A stretch of 14,536 nucleotides of DNA from UBA4720 sp038227135 (lineage in GTDB: Bacteria > Gemmatimonadota > Gemmatimonadetes > Gemmatimonadales > Gemmatimonadaceae). A program made the position numbers and the translations under genes. Location: the NCBI GenBank assembly GCA_038227135.1, contig JBBRQC010000050.1:1-14536 (forward strand), read 5' to 3'. Shown piece after piece: positions 6,345-12,299 of this stretch. Position 1 is the stretch's first letter, and each line of letters opens with the position of its first letter. Below the pieces are notes generated by a model, which worked only from the letters and a program-made list of their open reading frames with translations, was not told the DNA's origin and made no database searches.

Positions 6345-6980
6345 TCAGTCGGGCGTGTTGCAGCCGAGGATCTTGAGGGCGAGACAGGCGGCGCCAAATC
6401 CACTGTCGATGTTCACGACGGCGACCCCAGGGCTGCAGCTCGCAAGCATTGTGTTCAACGCCACCATTCCGCCTTGCGCGACGCCAGTTCCAACCGACGT
6501 CGGCACGCCAATCACCGCCGCGGATATGAGGCCCGCAACGACAGCTGGCAGTGCGCCATCCATTCCCGCCACCACGATGCAAACTCGCGTTGCAGAGAGC
6601 TCCGGCAGCACCGCTTGAAGTCGATGGATTCCCGCTACTCCGACGTCGAAGTGAGTGGCGGTGGGGACGCCCATCGCTTCGAGCGTCGTGGCAGCTTCGA
6701 GGGCGACGGGTATGTCTGCCGTGCCCGCGGTGATCACGGGAACGACGGGCATGTTCCGCTTCTGGCGCGGGTTGCGAACAGCCATCCTCGCCTCCGGATA
6801 GATCGTGGCCAGCTCGCCCAGCACCTTCATCTGGTCGTCGCTGAGGCGCGATGCGATGCGCAGCTCTGTCGTGCCCTCGAAGATCTGGCGCAGGTGTGCG
6901 CTCGTCTTTCCCGGACCATAGACGACTTCAGGGATTCCCGTGCGGGCTTCGCGGTCGCGATCCCAGCGGATCTGATTCAT
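6345..6980 (-). CDS. larB: LarB, nicotinic acid adenine dinucleotide carboxylase/hydrolase
   Basis: A 211-residue protein with the PurE-like fold of LarB. LarB carboxylates C5 of the pyridinium ring of NaAD and hydrolyses the phosphoanhydride, giving pyridinium-3,5-biscarboxylic acid mononucleotide, the first step of the nickel-pincer nucleotide pathway. Key parts: GIPEVVYGPGKT (15-26), ITAGTADIPVALEAA (83-97), GVPTSVG (158-164) and ASCSPGVAVVNIDSGFGAA (180-198). Cys182 sits at the place of the Cys that forms a covalent adduct with the ring in the Lactobacillus enzyme. The ATG at 6980 overlaps the larE stop in ATGA, a strong sign of coupling. The usual N-terminal helical segment of roughly 35-40 residues is missing; the open frame further upstream is the larE shadow, so the short form seems genuine. 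It converges on queG with five bases between stops. Confidence 0.95.
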   Translation of the reverse strand: MNQIRWDRDREARTGIPEVVYGPGKTSAHLRQIFEGTTELRIASRLSDDQMKVLGELATIYPEARMAVRNPRQKRNMPVVPVITAGTADIPVALEAATTLEAMGVPTATHFDVGVAGIHRLQAVLPELSATRVCIVVAGMDGALPAVVAGLISAAVIGVPTSVGTGVAQGGMVALNTMLASCSPGVAVVNIDSGFGAACLALKILGCNTPD

Positions 6981-7789
6981 GATCCCGCCAGGGGCAGCGA
7001 GAGGCTTCCACTCTGCAATCCGCCGAGATCGAGTGCTCCGAACTTGAAGCCGGCTTTTCTGCAGGCGCGGCGCAGCTCTCCCCTCAATGGGTCCGTTACC
7101 ACGCGCTCGAACATTTCGATTGGAATCTCCAGTCGCACCACGCCTTCGTGCCATCTGGCGCGCGCCGGCCAGATGTCGTTCAGCCTCAGGAATTCTTCGA
7201 CGGCCTCTATCTGTGCGAGCCGCTGCGGCGTCACCTCTATCCCGACCGGCACTCTGCTGGCCAGGCAGGGCGCTGCTGGTTTCTCCGCGTTCGAGAGTCT
7301 CCATTGCCGGGCGAGCGCGCGTACATCGGCTTTGGAAAACCCCGCATCCACGAGCGGTGCGACCACGCCCCGCTCCATTGCCGCCTGCAATCCGGGCCGG
7401 TGTTCCCCGAGGTCGTCAACCTGCGTTCCCACAAAGATGACTTCGTTCGAATTCCTCGTGGCGGCAAGGGCCTGAACTGTGTCGTAGAGCGCGCTCTTGC
7501 AGTAGTAGCAGCGGTCTCCGGCGTTATTCCGGTATCCGGCGAGCTCCATTTCGTTCGTTTCCACTTCCTCGACGCGGACACCGATCTCATTCGCGATCCG
7601 GTGCGCGTCTGCGCGCTCGGAGGCCGCCAGCGATGGACTCACGCCCAGAAGGGCGACGGTTTCGACCCCTGCCCGTACTGAAGCCGCGAGAACAACCGTG
7701 GAATCGATTCCGCCGGAGAAGCAGACATAAGCAGCGCGTTCTCGCGCGGCGGCGCGTACTGCATCGATAAGCCTTTGCTCGAGCTGCAC
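6977..7789 (-). CDS. larE: LarE, ATP-dependent sulfur insertase for the NPN cofactor
   Basis: A 270-residue PP-loop enzyme that activates each carboxylate of the LarB product by adenylation and replaces an oxygen with sulfur. The pyrophosphatase loop is SGGIDST (25-31). Cys175 in PCLASR corresponds to the sacrificial Cys176 of Lactobacillus plantarum LarE. In addition there is RCYYCKSALY with C94 and C97, giving the three-cysteine set known from the Thermotoga maritima LarE, where it binds a [4Fe-4S] cluster and allows catalytic sulfur transfer. The length and the C-terminal LDLGGLQSGS are typical. The start is GTG at 7789, one base after the larC stop, with GAGG eight bases upstream inside larC. 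The stop overlaps larB by four bases. Assignment is very secure; the cluster is inferred. Confidence 0.96.
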   Translation of the reverse strand: MQLEQRLIDAVRAAARERAAYVCFSGGIDSTVVLAASVRAGVETVALLGVSPSLAASERADAHRIANEIGVRVEEVETNEMELAGYRNNAGDRCYYCKSALYDTVQALAATRNSNEVIFVGTQVDDLGEHRPGLQAAMERGVVAPLVDAGFSKADVRALARQWRLSNAEKPAAPCLASRVPVGIEVTPQRLAQIEAVEEFLRLNDIWPARARWHEGVVRLEIPIEMFERVVTDPLRGELRRACRKAGFKFGALDLGGLQSGSLSLPLAGS

Positions 7790-7790
7790 T

Positions 7791-9023
7791 TCACTTGCCT
7801 CGCGGTGTCGCGTGCTTGCCGTTCGAATCGCTGAGCGCGCTCAATACCTCGGACCTTATCTCCGCCAGCGGACGCGAAGTCTCCTCGGCGACTCGGCGCA
7901 GATCATCAAACTCCGGTTTTGCACGCTTTGAGCCGTCGGGCAGCGTTGCGACTTTCACCCGAATGTCTCGCCCGTCGAATCGAATTGTCTTCGATTCACG
8001 GGCGAGCGCGCTTCGGACGACGTCGAAGGTCTTCACGCCGAGCGTCGTGAACGACTGGAATATTTTTTCCTCGAGCCGCGCGCGATCCGACCCCCGCACC
8101 AGCGCTTCGATGCGCGTGCCCAGACGTCCTTTTTTCATCGTCGTGTGGAGCAGCACTACATCCAGGGCGCCATCGGTCCTCAGCAAGTCCGCTGCGCCCG
8201 CAAGCTCTTCGGGCGACATGTCGTCGATGTCAGCGCTGAGCACGTGCAGATGCTCGGTGTGCACGTGTTCGTCGTGATGATGGTGGTGGTGATCGCGACT
8301 ATCCACCGCTGCTTCGCCGAGAATTATTCGCAGCGCATTCAGCTGCCCGTGGATGTCGCGCGTGCCGGCGCCGTACCCGCTCTTCAACGGCCTGTACTCG
8401 TGAGGCGGCTCGCCCTTCGACAAAACCTTGAGCAGGGCCGCACCGGTCGGTGTTGTGAGCTCGCCCGATCCCGGCGGACCGTGCCGGACGTTGAACCCTT
8501 CGAGTAGCCGTATCGTCGCGGGAGCTGGCACAGGCAGGACACCATGCGCGGTTTTCACCGTGCCTTCGCCAAGCGAAACCTTCGTGTTGTACAAGCGCTC
8601 GATGCCCAACAGCTCGGCGCCCCAGATGGAGCCGACGATATCGAGTATCGCGTCGACGGCGCCGACCTCGTGCAAGTGCAGCTCGTCCGGCGCGACGCCA
8701 TGGATCGCGCTCTCGATCGCCGCAATCGCGTCGAATGCAGCATGAGCTGAGCGCGCGACCTTTTCCGGAATTTTCACAGCGTCGATCATCCGATGGATTT
8801 CCGAGACAGCCCTTCCATGCGGTTGCGGAGGGATTTCGAAATCCACCTTCACGCAGTGAACGTGGGAGCGCTCCACGTCCTTGATGCGGACTTCGACTCC
8901 GGACAGACCGAGTGTCGACGGCAATCGCTCGAGCCACGCCTTGTCGAGTCCGACATCGACGAGAGCGCCGAGGAACATGTCGCCAGCGATGCCACTGGCG
9001 GGATCGAGGATCGCGACTTTCAT
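7791..9023 (-). CDS. larC: LarC, CTP-dependent nickel insertase (single-frame)
   Basis: A 410-residue protein that inserts nickel into the bis-thiocarboxylic acid mononucleotide using CTP, completing the NPN cofactor. The N terminus DPASGIAGDMFLGALVD, the HLHEVGAVDAILDIVG segment and GSGELTTPTGAALL are diagnostic. Residues 244-260 are a His-rich stretch with a run of six His (245-250) followed by DEHVHTEHLH, likely to bind or buffer nickel; such an insert is common at this place in LarC. The C-terminal half (ADIDDMSPEEL, TMKKGRLGTRIEALV) continues in the same frame, unlike the L. plantarum gene, which is split into larC1/larC2 and needs a programmed frameshift. The ATG at 9023 has no strong Shine-Dalgarno. 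It is the first gene of larC-larE-larB and faces the flavoprotein gene across 104 bases. Confidence 0.96.
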   Translation of the reverse strand: MKVAILDPASGIAGDMFLGALVDVGLDKAWLERLPSTLGLSGVEVRIKDVERSHVHCVKVDFEIPPQPHGRAVSEIHRMIDAVKIPEKVARSAHAAFDAIAAIESAIHGVAPDELHLHEVGAVDAILDIVGSIWGAELLGIERLYNTKVSLGEGTVKTAHGVLPVPAPATIRLLEGFNVRHGPPGSGELTTPTGAALLKVLSKGEPPHEYRPLKSGYGAGTRDIHGQLNALRIILGEAAVDSRDHHHHHHDEHVHTEHLHVLSADIDDMSPEELAGAADLLRTDGALDVVLLHTTMKKGRLGTRIEALVRGSDRARLEEKIFQSFTTLGVKTFDVVRSALARESKTIRFDGRDIRVKVATLPDGSKRAKPEFDDLRRVAEETSRPLAEIRSEVLSALSDSNGKHATPRGK

Positions 9024-9096
9024 CTGTTTGGAACGGGCAAAAGGATAGACGTCTATGTTTCGAAGCTAGGCGAACGCGCCGCCGCACTCAAGGTAA

Positions 9097-9121
9097 GCGG
9101 GGAATCGAACTTGCACCCCGC
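9097..9121 (+). other. GC hairpin just before the flavoprotein start
   Basis: GCGGGG (9097-9102) and CCCCGC (9116-9121) form a six-base GC-only stem with a 13-base loop, ending six bases before the ATG at 9128 where a ribosome-binding site would be expected. No clear Shine-Dalgarno is visible outside it. It may limit translation of the flavoprotein or be incidental. Confidence 0.35.
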
Positions 9122-9127
9122 GTGCGC

Positions 9128-10051
9128 ATGGTCTCACGATACGATGTTGCAATCGTGGGCGGCGGTCCCGCGGGACTTTCCGCCGCAATCTGGCTGGCGC
9201 GCTACCTACATAAGGTAGTAGTGGTGGATTCGGGCGATCCCCGTAACTGGGAAACGCGCGCCATCAACGGCTACCTTGGCCATCTCGGCATCCGCTCTCC
9301 GGAGCTGCGCGCCATCGGCAGGGAGGAAGGCGCGAAATACGGGGTGGAGTACGTGAGCGCAATCGTGGACGAGGCGATCAACGAAACCGGTGAGCTCTTC
9401 GCGATCAGGCTGCGCGGCGGAACCGTCATCGAGGCGCACCGCATCCTCCTCGCGATCGGGATCAAGGACGTCTGGCCCGACATCCCGGGTCTGGAGCGCT
9501 GTTTCGGCGAGACCATCCACGTTTGTCCCGATTGCGACGGCTACGAGACCCGCGACAAGAAGACGGTAGTGGTCGGCAAGGGACGCAAAGCCGTGGGAAT
9601 GGCTCTCGCCCTCACCACCTGGACGCGACAAATCGTCATCTGCACCAACGGCGAGGCGGCGGACATGGATCAGAAGCTTCTCGATCAGCTCGAGGCCCTG
9701 AACATTCCGGTGCTGGACAAGCCGATCAAGTGCGTCATGTCGAAATTGAGTGAGATCGCCGGCGTAGAGCTCGAGGGCGGAATGTCGCTCGATTGCGAGC
9801 GTCTCTACTTCGCCATCGGCCAGTACCCCGCCGACGACCTCGGAGCCCAGCTCGGATGCAAGCGCGACGAGATGGGTAGGCTCGTGATCGACGAGCGCAA
9901 TCATACTTCGGTGAAGAACGTCTATGCGGCGGGGGATATCGCGCCGGGCCCGCAGATGGCTATCGCGGCGGCCGCGAGTGGTGCAATCGCATCGATCGCG
10001 ATTCACGCATCGCTCATCCCCGAGACAAGGAAGCTGGCGCCTACCACTTGA
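9128..10051 (+). CDS. Thioredoxin reductase-like FAD dithiol oxidoreductase
   Basis: A 307-residue flavoprotein of the low-molecular-weight thioredoxin reductase fold. FAD motifs: VAIVGGGPAGLSAA (8-20) and AAGDIAPGPQMAIAAAASGAIA near the C terminus. The redox-active pair is C133-P-D-C136 in CPDCDGYE. The second Rossmann motif is VVGKGRKAVGMALAL instead of the usual GGGxSAxEEA, and no HRRxxxR NADPH-phosphate motif follows (TTWTRQIVICTNG is in its place). This pattern is closer to the GliT/dithiol-oxidase and ferredoxin-linked relatives than to classical NADPH-dependent TrxB, so the electron donor is open. I chose ATG at 9128 because homology starts there; the frame is open further upstream only as a larC shadow. 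It converges with the PDZ gene, the two overlapping by 11 bases. No thioredoxin gene is nearby. Confidence 0.9.
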   Translation: MVSRYDVAIVGGGPAGLSAAIWLARYLHKVVVVDSGDPRNWETRAINGYLGHLGIRSPELRAIGREEGAKYGVEYVSAIVDEAINETGELFAIRLRGGTVIEAHRILLAIGIKDVWPDIPGLERCFGETIHVCPDCDGYETRDKKTVVVGKGRKAVGMALALTTWTRQIVICTNGEAADMDQKLLDQLEALNIPVLDKPIKCVMSKLSEIAGVELEGGMSLDCERLYFAIGQYPADDLGAQLGCKRDEMGRLVIDERNHTSVKNVYAAGDIAPGPQMAIAAAASGAIASIAIHASLIPETRKLAPTT

Positions 10052-10913
10052 GCGTGATCGTCTGCGGCTTGTGCTTGCGGATGATCTGCAGCGTGATCGA
10101 TCGATCGTCGGCGCTGCGAATCGCGCGGACCAGGTCGTTCGGATTCTCGATTTTGATCTTGTCGGCCATCAGCACCACATCGCCGCCTCGTAGTCCGGCT
10201 TCGCGCGCGATCGATCCCTCGACGACGTTCGCCACGAACACGCCCTCGGGCTTCACACCGAGGACATCACTGAGATCGGTGTTGAGCGCCGTGAACTCGG
10301 CACCGGCAAACGGATAGACTCCGCGCCCCAGTCCGAGCGCAGGGACCAGAAGCGATGGAAGTCGGAGTGGCGTTGGGCCATCGACGCGCATCCTCACGCC
10401 GGATTGCTGGAGCCCGGTTCCGCTAGTTCTCTCCTCCGCGCCTCCGGGCAGAAAAATCTGTTCGTTGGGCGTGACCTGCACGACGATCTGCTGCTCCCAA
10501 CCGTCGGGGCGACGTCCAAGCACTCCACGCACACTACGAACTCCTTCATTCCGTCTGACTCTGAGCACGAAAGCGGCGCCCGGCTTCAACCACCTGCTAA
10601 GCTGCAGAGTGCCACCCCGCATGTCGTGCGAGTTGAACGTGAGGATCTCGTCCCCCGGAAGGACTCCGGCCTTCGCGGCGGGCGATCCCGGCTCGACATT
10701 GCTGACGACTGGATATCGCCCGAAGAACGCATCACCGCTCTGGTTGAACAGCGCTTCATCGGATAGCCGCACGCCCAGCCAGCCGGTCGGTGTTTCTATC
10801 GGCGAGGACTGCGGTGAAGATTCTGAAGACGACGTCTGCGCCCCTGCCGCGCCGCCAATCGCTAGCGACGCTAGCAATACTGCCGTTACGGGCCCCCTTC
10901 TCATGGCCGACAC
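10041..10913 (-). CDS. Secreted double-PDZ protein
   Basis: A 290-residue protein with a signal peptide (MRRGPVTAVLLASLAIGGAA, probable cleavage near AGA-QT at 24-26), a Ser/Pro/Glu linker and two PDZ domains. PDZ1 covers about residues 43-137 (GWLGVRL, PVVSNVEPGSPAAKAGVLPGDEI); PDZ2 covers about 203-290 (GVFVANVVEGSIAREAGLRGGDVVL). No protease domain is present, so it is a binding or sensing protein rather than a DegP/DegS/RseP enzyme. I chose GTG at 10913 because GAGG lies about eight bases upstream; the ATG three codons later (10904) is too far from it. It is the third gene of the sigma/anti-sigma operon, 19 bases after the partner's stop, which suggests a role in envelope sensing or in modulating the membrane partner. 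Product type is secure; the role is inferred. Confidence 0.85.
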   Translation of the reverse strand: MSAMRRGPVTAVLLASLAIGGAAGAQTSSSESSPQSSPIETPTGWLGVRLSDEALFNQSGDAFFGRYPVVSNVEPGSPAAKAGVLPGDEILTFNSHDMRGGTLQLSRWLKPGAAFVLRVRRNEGVRSVRGVLGRRPDGWEQQIVVQVTPNEQIFLPGGAEERTSGTGLQQSGVRMRVDGPTPLRLPSLLVPALGLGRGVYPFAGAEFTALNTDLSDVLGVKPEGVFVANVVEGSIAREAGLRGGDVVLMADKIKIENPNDLVRAIRSADDRSITLQIIRKHKPQTITLKW

Positions 10914-10932
10914 TTCTTTTCCTCTCACCTGA

Positions 10933-11553
10933 CTAGAATCCCCGGAGCGCGAGCCCGACCGGCCGCGCTGCCATCTGCTGTGTCGCGACGCGGGCACCCA
11001 TCGTCGCGAGATAGTATTGGTTAATCACCGGATCGTGCGGGGCGGTTCTGAGCGCGCTCTCCATCGCCGGCCTGACCTGATCGAGCGCCGCCAGACGGGT
11101 GCGATAGATGCTCGAGCTGTCCGCAGTGGTGGCGCTCGACGAGTTGCGCGCGAGGAACGCCGACGCGCTTTGATAGTCGGCGAGAGCGCGTTCCAGTGCC
11201 GCCGACGCATCATCGACTGATGCGAAGCTGGCGCCGGTGGTCGAAGTGGCCGGAGCGACCGCGGTGGTGGAGGCGCCGGAGGTCGTTGTCGGGCTCGGAT
11301 TCTCCGCGGTCTGAACGGAGCTCGGTATGGCAATCGTCGTCCTGCCGATCGCGATTCCCCCAACCAGCAAGAGCATCGCGGCGGCTGCCTGGATCCAGGG
11401 GTGGCTCGCAATCCAGGGGTGCGACTGCGACTCGCGAATAAGCCCTTCCTCATGCGCCCGGGTGGCGATCGTGCGCCAATTATTGAGCGGCGCCTGTTCT
11501 CGCGCCCGCTCCTGGGTGATGATCTGGTCGAGTTGTTCTTCAGACAGCGACAT
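10933..11553 (-). CDS. Putative membrane anti-sigma partner of the ECF sigma factor
   Basis: A 206-residue protein with the layout expected of an anti-sigma factor: a charged helical cytoplasmic N terminus (1-45), a single transmembrane helix (about 54-76, IQAAAAMLLLVGGIAIG), a Ser/Thr/Ala/Pro-rich linker (77-112) and an outer helical domain (113-206). No zinc-binding HxxxCxxC motif is seen, so it is not a ZAS type. The call rests on topology and on the 14-base overlap of its start with the end of the ECF sigma gene. I chose ATG at 11553 (MSLSEEQLD), with GGGGAAGG three bases upstream, over ATG at 11589. SHPWIASHPWI before the membrane helix comes from an 18-base tandem duplication. It could instead be an unrelated membrane protein co-transcribed with the sigma factor. 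Confidence 0.72.
   Translation of the reverse strand: MSLSEEQLDQIITQERAREQAPLNNWRTIATRAHEEGLIRESQSHPWIASHPWIQAAAAMLLLVGGIAIGRTTIAIPSSVQTAENPSPTTTSGASTTAVAPATSTTGASFASVDDASAALERALADYQSASAFLARNSSSATTADSSSIYRTRLAALDQVRPAMESALRTAPHDPVINQYYLATMGARVATQQMAARPVGLALRGF
11393..11428 (-). repeat. 18-base tandem duplication in the anti-sigma gene
   Basis: ATCCAGGGGTG occurs at 11393-11403 and 11411-11421, exactly 18 bases apart, followed by diverged sequence. It encodes the repeated SHPWIA/SHPWIQ just before the transmembrane helix. It looks like an old in-frame duplication. Confidence 0.6.
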
Positions 11554-12121
11554 GTGCCTTCCCCTTTCCCACTGGAATTGATTCGTCAACGAGGTGTGCC
11601 AACATCTTCTTCAGCTTGGCCCGAGCCTTGAACAACTGTGATTTCGATCCGCCTGCCGTGATTCCGAGCTCCTCTCCGATTTCCCCGTGCGTGTACCCTT
11701 CGACATCGTGAAGCACGAACACTGCTCTCGCCCCTGACGACAGCTTCGCCATCGCCTGCTCTATGGATTCCGCCAGGAAAGTCCTGTCGGTGTCCTGCTC
11801 GGTGAGCGCGGAGTCGTCCTCGATGTCGGTCTCCAGCTTCGCGAGCCGCCTGATCTTGCGCAGCGCGTTGAGAGTGCGATTTACCGCGATCCGATGAGCC
11901 CACGTTCCGAACTGCGAGTCACCTCGGTAGCTTGGGAGTGCCCTGAAGATCTGCATCCAGACCTCCTGCGAGACATCGGCTGCCAGCTCCGGATCCCCAC
12001 AAAGCCTGCGTACGACCGCGTCAATGTGAGGCGCATGCTGCGACCAAAGCCGCTGCATGGCCCTCTCATCGCCGGCTATCGCGCGCTTGAGGTCGAGCTC
12101 GTCGAATGGCATTTCGGTCAT
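11540..12121 (-). CDS. ECF (sigma-70 family) RNA polymerase sigma factor
   Basis: A 193-residue ECF sigma factor. Region 2 spans about 22-92, with LAADVSQEVWMQIFRALPSYRGDSQFGTWAHRIAVNRTLNALRK split across the core and -10 binding helices. Region 4 spans about 120-176 with VEGYTHGEIGEELGI followed by a GGSKSQLFKARAKLKKML recognition helix. It has no region 3 or N-terminal region 1.1, as expected for group 4. ATG at 12121 (MTEMPFDELD) has GGGGAG about eleven bases upstream; a nearby GTG at 12133 (VTKS) is too close to that site. The frame stays open far upstream but without protein-like sequence. It starts a three-gene minus-strand operon with the membrane partner and the double-PDZ protein. 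Its ECF subgroup and its regulon cannot be set from the window. Confidence 0.94.
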   Translation of the reverse strand: MTEMPFDELDLKRAIAGDERAMQRLWSQHAPHIDAVVRRLCGDPELAADVSQEVWMQIFRALPSYRGDSQFGTWAHRIAVNRTLNALRKIRRLAKLETDIEDDSALTEQDTDRTFLAESIEQAMAKLSSGARAVFVLHDVEGYTHGEIGEELGITAGGSKSQLFKARAKLKKMLAHLVDESIPVGKGKAHVAV

Positions 12122-12246
12122 ACTTTTAGTCACTCCCCATGTCTCTAGAGTTTCCTTACGAAACACGGTGACTTTCGTTGTGCGGAATCGTTTGCAACTG
12201 TACGCCCTCGCCCTACCGCGGAGCGGCAGTCGGCCCCAGCCGGGTC

Positions 12247-12282
12247 GGAACTTCGGCTCTTGCGGACAGTATAAATTAAAGT
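12247..12282 (+). promoter_or_regulatory. Candidate promoter of the serine hydrolase gene
   Basis: GGAACTT at 12247-12253, a 16-base spacer and TATAAA at 12270-12275 lie upstream of the TTG start at 12300. The -10 is near consensus for the housekeeping sigma, while the upstream element resembles the GGAAC -35 used by many ECF sigma factors rather than TTGACA. The neighbouring ECF operon starts on the opposite strand of the same 178-base gap. Confidence 0.45.
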
Positions 12283-12299
12283 AGTGAAAGGAGTTAGCG

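Noticed and set aside
6981..7304. In-frame extension of LarB upstream to an ATG at 7304
   Set aside because: It lies in another frame of larE, is Arg-rich without LarB similarity, and the ATGA overlap at 6977-6980 gives a much better start.
8245..8300. CAC/ATG-rich repeat in larC as a microsatellite or CRISPR-like repeat
   Set aside because: It encodes the His-rich segment typical of LarC; there are no spacers or repeat units.
9094..9127. tRNA T-arm-like GTTCGATTCCCC on the minus strand
   Set aside because: The five bases before TTCGATT do not pair with those after it, and no acceptor, D or anticodon arm can be formed around it.
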